Source: Brachyhypopomus gauderio (lineage: Eukaryota; Chordata; Actinopteri; Gymnotiformes; Hypopomidae). From it: a DNA stretch of 64,000 nucleotides. The position numbers and the translations under genes are program-made. The notes under the pieces are model-generated. The model did not search any database, had not been told where the DNA came from, and saw nothing but the letters and a program-made list of their open reading frames with translations. The DNA lies in assembly GCF_052324685.1 (NCBI RefSeq), contig NW_027506892.1, positions 242,817-306,816 of the forward strand, given 5' to 3'. This document shows positions 1-10,202 of the stretch, piece after piece; within the stretch, counting starts at the first letter, position 1; each line of letters opens with the position of its first letter.

Positions 1-92
1 GGATCATCATATGGGGGCGTGACAAACTCGGGCTGAGATCGTAGACATGGATCCTACTGTCATACGTCATCAAAGCCACTTGCAGATCTGAC
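1..92 (-). CDS. Sec24-like exon 9 (partial at window edge)
   Basis: Acceptor TTCTGACAG. Encodes VALMTYDSRIHVYDL and SRPHMM, matching RVGFVTYNKVLHFYNV and QPQMM of SEC24C. The exon is open at base 1; the remainder of the trunk, helical and gelsolin domains lies outside. Confidence 0.88.
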
Positions 93-708
93 CTGTCAGA
101 ACTTCCTCCCACAAAACAAGATAAAAATCAAATCACTTTTCAGGTCACAAGACATGCGTGGGTGCGTGTGTGTGTGCGCATATGTGTGTGTGTGTGTTTG
201 CGTGCTTGTGTGTATGTGTGCATACACGTGTGTGTGTGTGTGTGTGGGAGGTGGTACATGTGAGACTCTTTTCCCATCATACCCTTCCAGAGACACCAGG
301 AGAGAACACAGCTGTTGACAGATGGAGTCCAACTGTCCTGAACTTATTGCACCAACACTAACATCAAGTGCCAGTACCAACACGGCCGCTGCTCCCTTGA
401 CCAAATACACACAGACGTCATCAGTTACATCACATACAGTCACAAACACATGCAGGACCACAATCCCACACAATATGACAAACACAAATACTTACAGATA
501 CACCAACCATGTCCAGCACCCTGGGCACCGTGACAGAAACCACGTCCATGACGTTATGAACCCCTTTACCTTCTGTGTTTCCAGCACTTCATATGAGCCC
601 AGACTGAGTTCTGGACGCTTCTCCCGGTCCACTCTCCTCCCTTTGTTAGTGGGCTGGTATGACTGCCATGGTACTGAAACAGAGAGTCCCAGAGTACCAG
701 ACGGGGGG

Positions 709-780
<72 letters not shown>

Positions 781-3700
781 TAGAATAGATTACATGAGAC
801 AGAGAGAACAAAGATCATTAAAAAGACCAAATTTAACCACAAAAACATTGCAGTATAAGAATGAGGAAGTAGCCAACATGTGTTTGGTGTGGGTGGTGTA
901 GGTGGTGTGGCTGGTGTAGGTGGTGTGGGTGGTGTGGTTGGTGTAGGTAGTGTGGCTGGTGTAGGTGGTGTAGGTGGTGTGGTTGGTGTAGGTAGTGTGG
1001 GTGGTGTAGGAGGTGCGGGTGGTGTAGGTAGTGTGGGTGGTGTGGGTGGTATAGGTGGTGTGGTTGGTGTAGGTGGTGTAGATGGTGTGGGTGGTGTAGG
1101 TGGTGTGGGTGGTATAGGTGGTGTAGGTAGTGTGGCTGGTGTAGGTGATGTAGGTGGTGTGGGTGATGTAGGTGGTGTGGCTGGTGTAGGTGGTGTAGGT
1201 AGTGTGGCTGGTGTAGGTGGTGTGGTGTGGTGTGGGTGGTGTAGGTAGTGTAGGTGGTGTGGGTGATGTAGGTGGTGTGGTTGGTGTAGGTGGTGTGGTG
1301 TGGGTGGTGTAGGTGGTGTGGGGTGGGTGGTGTAGGTAGTGTAGGTGGTGTGGGTGATGTAGGTGGTGTGGTGTGGGTGATGTAGGTGGTGTGGTTGGTG
1401 TAGGTGGTGTGGTGTAAGTGGTGTGGGGTGGGTGGTGTAGGTAGTGTAGGTGGTGTGGGTGATGTAGGTGGTGTGGTGTGGGTGGTGTAGGTGGTGTGGG
1501 GTGGGTGGTGTAGGTAGTGTAGGTGGTGTGGGTGATGTAGGTGGTGTGGTGTGGTTGGTGTAGGTGGTGTGGTGTAGGTGGTGTGGGGTGGGTGGTGTAG
1601 GTAGTGTGGGTGATGTAGGTGGTGTGGTGTGGGTGGTGTAGGTGATGTAGGTGGTGTGGTGTGGGTGGTGTAGGTAGTGTAGGTGGTGTGGGTGATGTAG
1701 GTGGTGTGGTGTGGGTGGTGTAGGTGGTGTGGGTGGTGTAGGTAGTGTAGGTGATGTAGGTGGTGTGGTGTGGGTGATGTAGGTGGTGTGGTTGGTGTAG
1801 GTGGTGTGGTAGTAGGTGGTGTAGGTGGTGTGGTGTGGGTGGTGTAAGTGGTGTGGGTGGTGTAGGTGATGTAGGTGGTGTGGTGTGGGTGGTGTAAGTG
1901 GTGTGGGTGGTGTAGGTGGTGTGGGTGGTGTAGGTGGTGTGGGTGGTGTGGTGTGGGTGGTGTAAGTGGTGTGGTTGGTGTGGGTGGAGCTGGTGGAGAT
2001 GACCTTCTGTGAGCTCGCCGCAGAAGGGGCAGTAGAAGCGCTGGCCACAGTCCTGCCAGCTCATAGCAGGACACATGAAGGCCCCGCACGTCCTGCAGCC
2101 TGTCACACACTCGCCCGCCTCACACAATGGCACCTGACGCTGCAGACAAACACACACTCTCACACACCAGTCCAGGGGCCGTGGATCAACAACACACACT
2201 CTCACAGACCAGTCCAGGGGCCGTGGAACAACAACACACACTCTCACACACCAGTCCAGGGGCCGTGGAACAACAACACACACTCTCACACACCAGTCCA
2301 GGGGCCGTGGAACAACAACACACACTCTCACACACCAGTCCAGGGGCCGTGGAACAACAACACACACTCTCACACACCAGTCCAGGGGCCGTGGAACAAC
2401 AACACACACTCTCACACACCAGTCCAGGGGCCGTGGAACAACAACACACACTCTCACACACCAGTCCAGGGGCCGTGGAACAACACACGAATACAGAAGG
2501 CTCAGCTGCAGAGTAGCGGTACGTTTCTTTTTTAAATTGAAAAATCCACTAACCTAGACGCTTTTAAAAACTGACTTATAAATAGTATATCAGCGAAATG
2601 TAAAACAGGTTATTGTTCTGATAACTTAATTAGTACGTTTATTTTTTGTACCCAAATTTTCAAGACAGTCAGATGACTTGATTCTTTACATGAGCAAATC
2701 ATGTTTTAAATGTGTGGAGAAGATGCAGGGTGGGACCTCCCCTCTGTGACAGAGGTCAGAGGGTCAGGGGGTCAAGCACACATCTCAACATTGCAATATT
2801 CCCCTCTCCATCCACGAGCAAATGTGCTGTATTTTTGTATCAGAATCTGTATGTTTGGCTTGTTTTAACATTTGTCTTAACATTCTTAACACTGGTGTTT
2901 GTTTGGGCAGGTTAGTCTTAGGGGCAGTGAAATATTCTGAAATAGTGAATCTATCGGATATGCTGATGTTTCTACAGATGTGTGTAAAGGGTGCGGCCCG
3001 ACGTCCCACTGCACACGTGCCTCTCCGCTCTCCTGTCGGGCCAGAGGACAGACGACAGCGGCCAGTGGCACATGGCTCTGCTGTGCAGACTGGGCTTCAG
3101 CAGGGAAACAGTAGCAGGTGCAGCGGATAAACCTCGCTGTGGCACTACCTACGCACACAAAACAACAATGAATCACCCCATGAGGTTTAGAAGAGACGGT
3201 GCAAAAGGCCATTTTAGTGTCAGTGTAAAATACAATAACGTGAATATCATAGGGTTGTACAATATGTAATTTGTTAAGCAATACTGATTTCTAGACTAAA
3301 GCCCGTGGTATGCGAATGAGCTCTCAATTCAATTTAAATATATTTGTATAGCACATTTATCAATAATCTCAAAACCACGTCTAGACCCCTATTGAGCAAG
3401 AGTGGTACTGGTAAAGGAAACTCCCTCAGGTGTAATGTAGGGAGTCACAGAAGGGAACACCATCCTCATATAGGTAATGCTGACAGCAGCGGTCACACAC
3501 ACAATAACAGTAGAAAGTAATAACAGATTCAAATAAATGATGTGAGTGATTACTGTAGTGTTAGTGCAGCTAGGGGTGTCCAGCACATGAGGGTGGTGCT
3601 GTATGATGTGCAAGAATATTGTTCACAGTATTCTAAAAGTAACTGGTCAGCCTCTGGGACTCATCACATTTCGTCTCATGTGCCATGACCATCCTGACCA

Positions 3701-6474
3701 AACTTACATATTAAGTTCTCAGCATTCACACAATTCATCGAGGATTTGAAATTTTAGTAAAACAGCTCAGACCAATCTTGAATCATATCACATCAATTCA
3801 ATGTGTTTTTAGTATACTCCAAAGCACACCGCAATGTAGCAATATCATCACGATAAGGTTTTGTTCTAAATATATCATGCAACCCCTAGTACAAATGATT
3901 TCCCATGTTCATGTGTTCTGGGGGTGTGCAGTCCTGCTGTACCTCCGTCCTCCATCGTGCAGGGTGTGGTGGAGAGAGGGGGCACCGACACACGTGGACC
4001 TGATATAAATACTTTCTCCTCCCACTGAGCTCGGTCCTCATTCATCACGCGCACCTACAGCAAACAAGAGACATGCAAAAAAGAGACAGGTAACTCAGAC
4101 GTGGTTAAAAGAGGGTTTTATTACAAAAGTAAAAAAAGCATGAGAGTCTCTTCTAAACAAGAACTCTGAGGAGAGAGGGCAGTCCAATCTCCTTTATTCC
4201 TTTGTTATTACATGTTTACAGTACATTTGGGCACACTGGGAAACTGAGGGGGGAGAATGCACAGTAGACGTTCGTCTCACATGTGTATTCCTCCTAATAT
4301 GGATCTTTTCTGTTTTTAGCGGAAGAGACTGCACATTCCTCTGATGCAGGTTACAATACACACATGATACATACAGAATCACTAAATAACACGTCCTTGC
4401 TAATCAGAAGGACATGTACTCAGTGTTGTATAAAGTACTAGAGGCCCATACTTGAGTAAAAGTACAAGTACTCTATCAAAAAATTGACTTGAGTAGAAGT
4501 TGAAGTGGGCGGCATGGTGGTGTGGTGGTTGGCGCTGTCGCCTCACAGCAAGGCGGTCTGGGTTCGATTCTCGGTCTGGGCTGCTCTGTGTGGAGTTTGC
4601 ATGTTCTCCCTGTGCCTGTGTGGGTTTCCGGTACTCCGGTTTCCTCCCACAGTCCAAAGACATGCATGGTAGGTTGGTTGGTCACTCTAAATTGCCCGTA
4701 GGTGCGTGTGTGTGTCCATGCGGTGGACTGGCGACCTGCCCGTGGTGTACCCTGCCTTCGCCCAGAGTTGCTGGGATTGGCTCTAGCCCGCCCGTGACCC
4801 CGACTGGCGGGATTAAGTGGTTCAGATAATGGATGGATGGATAGAAGTTGAAGTGTTCTTTAAAAACTTTACTTAAGTAGAAGTACAGAAGTATTCAGCA
4901 TTTTTTGTACTTTTTTGTACAATTTTTGTATTGCAAGTAGTATATTCTAAAATTTATTACTCAAGTACTGAAAGTAAAAAGTACAAGTATTGTGTTTTGA
5001 ATTAATTAAAGAAAGCCGTCAAAGTTTGATTATCAATTGTTTTTATATATCACTTACAAATCAAAGATGTCAAAGACCACAAATACAAGTGTTATGTATG
5101 TACAAACAAGTAGCAACTTAAAAAACTGGACTTAACACTTCGTACACAAAAAACAGATAGCCTATGTCCCGCTACGTCGTAGGTTTGACGCAAAAGTACA
5201 GGTTCGCCTTAATTTAGCGAGGTGTATTTTGGACGTAAAATCCGTCCATAGGATTCTAAGGGTGAGCCTACTGCCCTGCGTTTACCCTCAATAAATGCCC
5301 TTACCCTATAAAAACACTACACTATAAAAATGAGCACGATTAGTCAGCACAAAAAAACACGGCTTACTGTTGCTAAAAAACACAACTCAGCATGACATCG
5401 CCTTTATGATTGCCAGCTAATGTTAAGTGAAAACTGCAGCACGTCATAAACATAATTAGGTTAGTTAGCTAAGATATCTAACCTAACTAGCGCTTACTAG
5501 CTTAAGCTGGTGTGTCTTCTGTGCATTATATTTATAACTTACATTGATGTGTTTCTTCAAGTTCGAAGGTGAATTTTTGAAGGCCAATATTTCACCCTCT
5601 TTAGGGAGGCAGAGATGGCACTTCATCCTATAGGAATTTACTTACTCCAGCAAACGCAAACACTGTCTCTAGGTAGGGCCAGGGTGGTCTCCTTCCTCAA
5701 ACACTGTCTGTAGGTAGGGCCAGGGCGGTCTCCTCCCGCAAACACTGTCTCTAGGTAGGGCCAGGGTGGTCTCCTTCCTCAAACACTGTCTCTAGGTAGG
5801 GCCAGGGTGGTCTCCTTCCTCACCCTCACCACCACGATCACTCGATGTTGAAGGTGTGGAAGGTGCCAATATATGTACATTAAAACACCAACAAGCTTAT
5901 TATGCAGCACTTATGCTGCTCTTCTGCTGTTACCAAACATGGTACCATCTCTTTTAATGAGATAGAAAACAAATTATTTGGAATAATTTCGAGTATATGT
6001 GTATTTGTATAAATATATAAATTAAGCTGAAGGTGCTGGAAAATACTGAAAATGGACCTTCAAAGTGGCGTACAAGTGCATGAATTCCACCTTGTAACTT
6101 CGCATGCACAGAAATCGAGAGGTGCACGACCTTACTTAAGTACAGTAGTGTACTTAAGTACAGTAGTGAAGTAGTTCTACTTCGTTACTATACAACTCTG
6201 CATGTACTAAATCATAATGTTCTTTTGTAATCTTAAATGACATTAGCAAAATGGTGTAATTTCCCTCACAACTTCAACACAGTTTAAAGGATATCTGACT
6301 AGGGCCAGCTGCTGTTGTGTGGTTCAACTCTTTTTGGCAAAAGTGATGAAGGTGATTGTGTCTGAACTGAATAATGAGGGTGTAGTAAACAAGAGACATA
6401 CGACACTTGGTAACTGCTGGGGGTTCAGGCCATAACGAGATTCTGACTTTGGACTGGAAACCTGACTGGCCTGA

Positions 6475-6551
<77 letters not shown>

Positions 6552-7112
6552 ATGGGCAGGGAGAGATTGAGGGAGAGAGAGTAATATAGTCATAGCACAG
6601 TTGCAGCAAGTAAATAATTTCAGACAAAAGCCACTACTGTACAGGTGTAATACAGCACTCACCTGCTGTGAGCCGATTGGCTGTTGTGGCATCTCCATTG
6701 AATTTCTGACGTCTCTTACAAGTGATACTACACCTGTGACAGTAACACAGCACACAAATGAAAAATAACCAGTAAGTAATTAAGGCCACTTGGATTACCA
6801 ACTGCACAGTTCATAGAGGCCTCAGATCAGCGCGACTACAGCACTATTACAGTCAGAGCAGAACCTGCAGTCATGAGTGAAATAAGCCCCACACGCACCA
6901 TCGCAGCGGGGCTGCGGGTCCCTGGACGCGGGCTGCGGGTCCCTGGACGCGGGCTGCTGTGGGGGGACCAGCTTGACTGTATGGACAGGCACTCCTGAAG
7001 GACCCATCGCGGTGTGGGGAAGCAGGGACAGGTGTGTCGGCGCAGGGCCGGTGGAGATGGTGGCGGTATAGCCCGGTGGAGAGCTGCTACAACCCCCCAA
7101 CGGCGGCTCCAT
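1..7112 (-). CDS. Sec24 C/D-like COPII coat subunit, 5' half of gene (partial, 9 exons)
   Basis: Sec24 is the cargo-binding subunit of the inner COPII coat on ER exit sites. I rebuilt the CDS from nine minus-strand exons: 7112-6899, 6733-6663, 6470-6402, 4054-3943, 3148-about 3015 (or 3003), 2139-2004, 673-570, 395-283 and 92-1 (continues outside). Phases match at every junction and no stop interrupts the frame. The joined product is about 348 residues to the window edge. It shows the LxPxxLPS segment that precedes the core (about residue 110), the beta-barrel start with VPPLSTT and RFIRCTCY, a zinc finger C-x2-C-x18-C-x2-C at about 215-240, then RPELSLGSYE, which is diagnostic of the C/D subclass, and the trunk strand LALDVS. 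Only about 118 residues precede the core, against roughly 300 in SEC24C. Sequence is clearly diverged from canonical SEC24C/D, so the paralogue is not assigned. Introns carry minisatellites, a hAT element and a SINE. Confidence 0.9.
145..246. repeat. (TG)n microsatellite, imperfect
   Basis: TG/GTGTGC-rich tract inside the Sec24-like intron between the last two exons. No coding meaning. Confidence 0.9.
283..395 (-). CDS. Sec24-like exon 8 (trunk, first strand)
   Basis: Encodes VLVLALDVSVGAI, matching FIFMIDVSYNAI of the Sec24 trunk, and a helix with LCSLL. Acceptor GGTCAAG is weak; donor GTATGA is good. The junction is a few residues shorter than SEC24C, so the 5' border could be off. Confidence 0.8.
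570..673 (-). CDS. Sec24-like exon 7 (RPELSLGSYE)
   Basis: Acceptor CTGTTTCAG, donor GTAAAG. Encodes GRRVDREKRPELSLGSYE, the signature linker between zinc finger and trunk in the C/D subclass (GKRVDAYDRPELSLGSYE in SEC24C). Ends phase 0. Confidence 0.93.
715..776. repeat. (GA)n microsatellite
   Basis: About 30 GA dinucleotides, just upstream of Sec24-like exon 7 on the minus strand, where it reads (CT)n. Confidence 0.95.
880..1985. repeat. GGTGTNGGT-type minisatellite, 1.1 kb
   Basis: A degenerate 6/9-bp based array (GGTGTGGGTGGTGTAGGT and variants) with higher-order blocks about 85-95 bp long. It fills the intron between Sec24-like exons 6 and 7. Strong strand asymmetry: G+T on plus, C+A on minus. 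Long open frames on both strands here are a by-product of the period. Confidence 0.95.
2004..2139 (-). CDS. Sec24-like exon 6 (zinc finger)
   Basis: Encodes the Sec23/Sec24 zinc finger: CRTC, 18 residues, then CPFC. Acceptor TTTGTCTGCAG, donor GTCATC. The weak donor is supported because the phase-1 end joins exon 7 to give TEVPWQSY, colinear with NDVPPQYF of SEC24C/D. A 42-bp minisatellite abuts the acceptor and a 1.1-kb minisatellite abuts the donor. Confidence 0.92.
2142..2487. repeat. 42-bp minisatellite, about 8 copies
   Basis: Near-identical 42-bp units, each with CCAGTCCAGGGGCCGTGG. The array stops about 3 bases from the splice acceptor of Sec24-like exon 6, so repeat sequence forms the branch/pyrimidine region of that intron. 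Confidence 0.95.
3015..3148 (-). CDS. Sec24-like exon 5
   Basis: Acceptor GTGTGCGTAG. The exon encodes ARFIRCTCYCFP and VPLAAVVCPLAR, matching RYIRCTSYNIP and VPLAAVIKPLAR of SEC24C/D. Two phase-0 donors are possible: GTGCAG after 3015 or GTCGGG after 3003. Neither is strong, so the 3' border is uncertain by 12 bases. Confidence 0.85.
3325..3440 (-). repeat. LINE 3' tail fragment, antisense
   Basis: Resembles the dispersed tails at 10470-10715 and 22530-22770: an ATTTGTATAGCACATTT block followed by a GAGCAAG and a CTCCCT block. Old and partial. The rest of this intron (3440-3940) holds nothing I recognise. Confidence 0.45.
3943..4054 (-). CDS. Sec24-like exon 4 (start of core)
   Basis: Acceptor GCTGTAG, donor GTACAG. 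The 112-bp exon encodes VRVMNEDR (compare IQVIEDDR in SEC24C) and VPPLSTT, the start of the beta-barrel. It ends phase 1. Confidence 0.9.
4508..4841 (+). mobile_element. tRNA-like SINE nested in hAT element
   Basis: Starts GGCGGCATGGTGGTG; has an A-box-like region and a GGTTCGATTC B box near 4560, and ends in a (GGAT)n tail. It is bounded by a 14-bp target duplication TAGAAGTTGAAGTG at 4494-4507 and 4842-4855. The family is abundant in fish; its exact name is not certain to me. Confidence 0.85.
5546..5626 (-). pseudogene. BED-type zinc-finger exon remnant of hAT transposase
   Basis: Minus-strand frame from ATG at 5626 reads MKCHLCLPKEGE, then FKNSPSNLKKHI, and meets a GTAAGT donor just after. 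The C-x2-C plus L-x2-H arrangement is that of a BED finger, the DNA-binding domain of hAT transposases. No other transposase exon is evident in the element, so this is a relic. Confidence 0.55.
5658..5821. repeat. 41-bp minisatellite, 4 copies
   Basis: Four units of a 41-bp sequence with TAGGTAGGGCCAGGG, inside the hAT element. Units differ by 1-3 bases. Confidence 0.9.
6402..6470 (-). CDS. Sec24-like exon 3 (pre-core LPS motif)
   Basis: A 23-codon exon between a CTATTCAG acceptor and a GTATGT donor. It ends YGLNPQQLPSV, equivalent to the LDPDxIPSPI segment just before the Sec24 core. The acceptor sits directly beside a (GA)n/(CT)n tract that serves as its pyrimidine tract. Confidence 0.85.
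6477..6553. repeat. (GA)n microsatellite
   Basis: About 37 GA units adjoining the acceptor of Sec24-like exon 3. On the sense strand it is (CT)n and makes up the pyrimidine tract. Confidence 0.95.
6663..6733 (-). CDS. Sec24-like exon 2
   Basis: Acceptor ...CACAG, donor GTGAGT (perfect consensus). The exon ends phase 0 with MPQQPIGSQQ, a typical low-complexity Sec24 N-terminal segment. Its phase-1 start matches exon 1. Confidence 0.7.
6899..7112 (-). CDS. Sec24-like exon 1 (start codon exon)
   Basis: ATG at 7112; an in-frame TAG lies two codons upstream, so this is the first possible start in this frame. The exon encodes a Pro/Gly-rich segment beginning MEPPLGGC and holds a short direct duplication (ASRDPQP twice). 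It ends in phase 1 at a GTGCGT donor, which fits the phase of exon 2. Donor choice is inferred from phase and consensus. Confidence 0.7.
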
Positions 7113-7192
7113 TCTCTACGCCCGATCAGCTCCTGGTTCATTTTCACACCAAGCTGGTTTAAGAAGATCGTGTGATGTTTGGCAGCTAAATA

Positions 7193-7575
7193 AACCCTCC
7201 TAACTGACTCCTAACTGTCTCCTCACTGTCTCCTCACTGTCTCCTAACTGTCTCCTAACTGTCTCCTCACTGTCTCATAACTGTCTCCCAACTGTCTCCT
7301 CACTGTCTCCCAACTGTCTCCTCACTGTCTCATAACTGTCTCCTCACTGTCTCATAACGGTCTCCTAACTGTCTCCTCATTGTCTCCTAACTGTCTCCTC
7401 ACTGTCTCATAACTGTCTCCCAACTGTCTCCTCACTGTCTCATAACTGTCTCCTCACTGTCTCATAACTGTCTCCCAACTGTCTCCTCACTGTCTCATAA
7501 CTGTCTCCTCACTGTCTCATAACTGTCTCCCAACTGTCTCCTCACTGTCTCATAACGGTCTCCTCACTGTCTCAC
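7193..7575. repeat. 11-bp minisatellite
   Basis: About 34 copies of CTGTCTCNNAA/CA type units (CTAACTGTCTC, CATAACTGTCTC, CCAACTGTCTC, CTCACTGTCTC). It lies directly upstream of the Sec24-like start exon, in the presumed promoter/5' UTR side. Confidence 0.95.
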
Positions 7576-8420
7576 GTTCCCGCTGCTGCAGCGCGGTTAC
7601 TCGGGTGTTGGATAACGAACCTACCGGTAGCCAGGAACAAGCTAGCTAGCTAAAAACAAGAGGACAGACAGGTTATTTTAACAGCTTACAGACTAGTATG
7701 ATTCACCTGGTTCAGTTGTGGCTTCAGCAGCTCTATGTCCGGATCAAGTCGTTGTCTCTCCACATCTTTCAGTCCAGCCAAACATTTAGTGTTCAAAGAT
7801 TTAGTTTTTCAACACAACCACCGGCGTGTGATCCTATTAGGGCAGAAACGAACCTACAATCAGCTCTGTAGAGATTAAATCTACATAGGAAGACTGACAC
7901 ATTCGTCCAAACTAACGTCCATGTGTACATAGTACAAATTATTAGAGAAAAAACATAAATGTCTCTGCGGATCAAAACGTATTATTTTAGGAATGCGTCT
8001 TACAAGGAATCCCGACGTGTAACGTGTTTGGGAGACTCTAGGTGTCAGTAGTGTGTCAATGAATAACGGGCCTCTGACGTTTAGGTTTGGTTTTCTCCTG
8101 AATAAAAAAAAATACTGAGGAATGCCGCAACCCTTAAATTTTGTCAATTGCTTTGATTTTTACTAAAATACTATATTTTACAATTTTCTAAAAATTGTTG
8201 GTTGACTTCTATCTATATCTCTAGGTATATGGTTACACACATATTCTCCTTGTTATCAACAAAATGTCAACATAATACAGTTTTGTCACTTGGAAATAGG
8301 CCTAAAATATATGAGTAGGTCAGTCCATTATACGTGTATTTACACTGCTGTAATTTCTACTTAAGATGTTTTCTGTACTCCTGTTGCTTCAGTGAGGAGC
8401 ATCTAGACTGGATCATACAG
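7576..8420. other. Unique AT-rich sequence upstream of Sec24-like gene
   Basis: No coding exon, element end or RNA gene recognised. A GC-richer block at 7570-7640 with GCTAGCTAGC could be part of a promoter, but no defined motif supports that. Confidence 0.4.
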
Positions 8421-8609
8421 GTTCATACTGGATCATACCAGTTTACACCAAGGTGAAGGTGACCCCCGAGAGGGACCCAGAACAGAAGGAGGGTTGAGAG
8501 AGGTGATATGATCAATATTTCATCTGTTGCTCTATCTGGCCTTGGTTGCATGTTGTAATATTGATGTAGTCCTACACTCCTGAAGGCTGTGTTTTTAGAA
8601 AAGAACATA

Positions 8610-8700
8610 AAACACACACATACACACGCACACACACACACGTGCACACACACACACCCACACACACACACACACCCACACACACACACACACACACACA
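8610..8700. repeat. (CA)n microsatellite, interrupted
   Basis: CA repeats with CCCACA interruptions. Confidence 0.95.
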
Positions 8701-8936
8701 GTGTAGGCTTTGTTTATAACCATATGATCCAACAACCATGATGCTGAAATGCCCAAGAACAATGTGATCAGTGATGTCATAGCGTTCATGGACGCTTCAG
8801 CGATGAAAGATGTTTCTATCACTTTAAATAACAACATACAGAATTGAGTCTCTCAGAAGGACAAGGTTCTTTAACAATGTCAAGAACCACACTATCCATA
8901 ATACTCCATTTCACTACCTTCTTTATCTGGCCTGCA

Positions 8937-9775
8937 CAAATCCCACCCGACCCCCAGGCACCCCCACCCAAATCCCACCCGACCCCCAGGCACCCCCACC
9001 CAAATCCCACCCGACCCCCAGGCACCCCACCCAAATCCCACCCGACCCCCAGGCACCCCACCCAAACCTCACCCGACCCCCAGGCACCCCCACCCAAACC
9101 TCACCCGACCCCCAGGCACCCCCACCCAAACCTCACCCGACCCCCAGGCGCCCCACCCAAACCCCACCCGACCCCCAGGCACCCCCACCCAAATCCCACC
9201 CGACCCCCAGGCGCCCCACCCAAACCTCACCCGACCCCCAGGCACCCCCACCCAAACCTCACCCGACCCCCAGGCGCCCCACCCAAACCTCACCCGACCC
9301 CCAGGCGCCCCACCCAAACCCCACCCGACCCCCAGGCACCCCCACCCAAATCCCACCCGACCCCCAGGCGCCCCACCCAAACCTCACCCGACCCCCAGGC
9401 GCCCCACCCAAACCCCACCCGACCCCCAGGCGCCCCACCCAAACCTCACCCGACCCCCAGGCGCCCCACCCAAACCCCACCCGACCCCCAGGCACCCCCA
9501 CCCAAATCCCACCCGACCCCCAGGCGCCCCACCCAAACCTCACCCGACCCCCAGGCACCCCACCCAAACCCCACTCGACTCCCAGGCACCCCCACCCAAA
9601 CCTCACCCGACCCCCAGGCGCCCCACCCAAATCCCACCCGACCCCCAGGCACCCCACCCAAACCCCACTCGACTCCCAGGCACCCCACCCAAACCCCACC
9701 CGACCCCCAGGCGCCCCACCCAAACCCCACCCGACCCCCAGGCGCCCCACCCAAACCCCACTCGACTCCCAGGCG
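8937..9775. repeat. 30/31-bp C-rich minisatellite, about 27 copies
   Basis: Unit CACCCGACCCCCAGGC plus CCCACCCAAA. Length varies between 30 and 31 bp by one C in a C-run, and sites A/G and T/C vary. The plus-strand 359-codon frame through it (PPDPQAPPPK) is a consequence of the 30-bp period, not evidence of a gene. Confidence 0.95.
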
Positions 9776-10200
9776 CTCTATGGTTCTCCTAAACAGGCAC
9801 TGGGTTTACAGCAAAAAGGCCAACATGGTCTTAGTGGTTTTATTGGTGCACTTAACCTGGTGCACAGAGAGGAGGTTGCACTCCAAGGGGAGTGATATTA
9901 ACTTCACACCCCCGTCGACATGAAGCCACTTTACGGGAAGACACAGGGAGTGAGGATTATAGCCCACATATAAGACCACATGATTTACTGTTGATGTAAG
10001 GCCTGTGTGTGCAGTAATATTGTCCCCATTACAGCAAAGTGCTGTAATAGTGCTACACTAAATCAGTTCACTGTAAGAAAGAAGGATAACCTTGACATCT
10101 TCATCTTTCTTCTTTCTCATAATTGTCTCTTGTTTATCGGAATCATCCAGCTGTCAGAATGATGCGTGAGTACAGAAAAACACTTGTGTTGTGACCTTCC
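9776..10200. other. Unique sequence between minisatellites
   Basis: No gene or element recognised. Only short frames. Confidence 0.4.
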
Positions 10201-10202
10201 AA

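Larger units (their letters stand above)
4421..6200. mobile_element. hAT-type DNA transposon, non-autonomous, 8-bp TSD
   Basis: Terminal inverted repeats are CAGTGTTGTATAAAG on the left and CAGAGTTGTATAGTAA on the right (reverse complement). Perfect 8-bp target duplications CATGTACT lie at 4413-4420 and 6201-6208. Subterminal regions are rich in AAGTAC/TTAAGTA. The element sits in the intron between Sec24-like exons 3 and 4. It contains a later SINE insertion, a 41-bp minisatellite and a BED-finger remnant. Without the SINE it is about 1.43 kb, too short for a full hAT transposase. Confidence 0.9.

Noticed and set aside
492-2457. Several 425-555-codon minus-strand frames rich in THHTTYTTHTT or PPTPPTP
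   Set aside because: They run through the GGTGT minisatellite, read the same array in three frames, and join real Sec24 exon sequence to repeat only by ignoring splice sites.
2712-3269. Short overlapping plus-strand frames of 67-102 codons
   Set aside because: They are shadows opposite Sec24-like exon 5 or in intron sequence. The minus-strand reading has homology and matching splice phase.
4508-4841. tRNA gene suggested by GGTTCGATTC
   Set aside because: The B box is part of a tRNA-like SINE with a (GGAT)n tail and target duplications; no complete cloverleaf.
6820-6898. Continuation of Sec24 exon 1 into a Cys-rich CDGACGAYF...CRFCSDC segment, considered as a zinc ribbon
   Set aside because: The frame stops soon after, and a GTGCGT donor at 6898 gives a phase that fits the next exon. 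The Cys-rich reading is probably intronic.
8844-9923. 359-codon Pro-rich frame resembling an extensin or collagen-like protein
   Set aside because: It is produced by a 30/31-bp C-rich minisatellite. Units change frame by single C insertions, with no conserved start, splice site or flanking domain.
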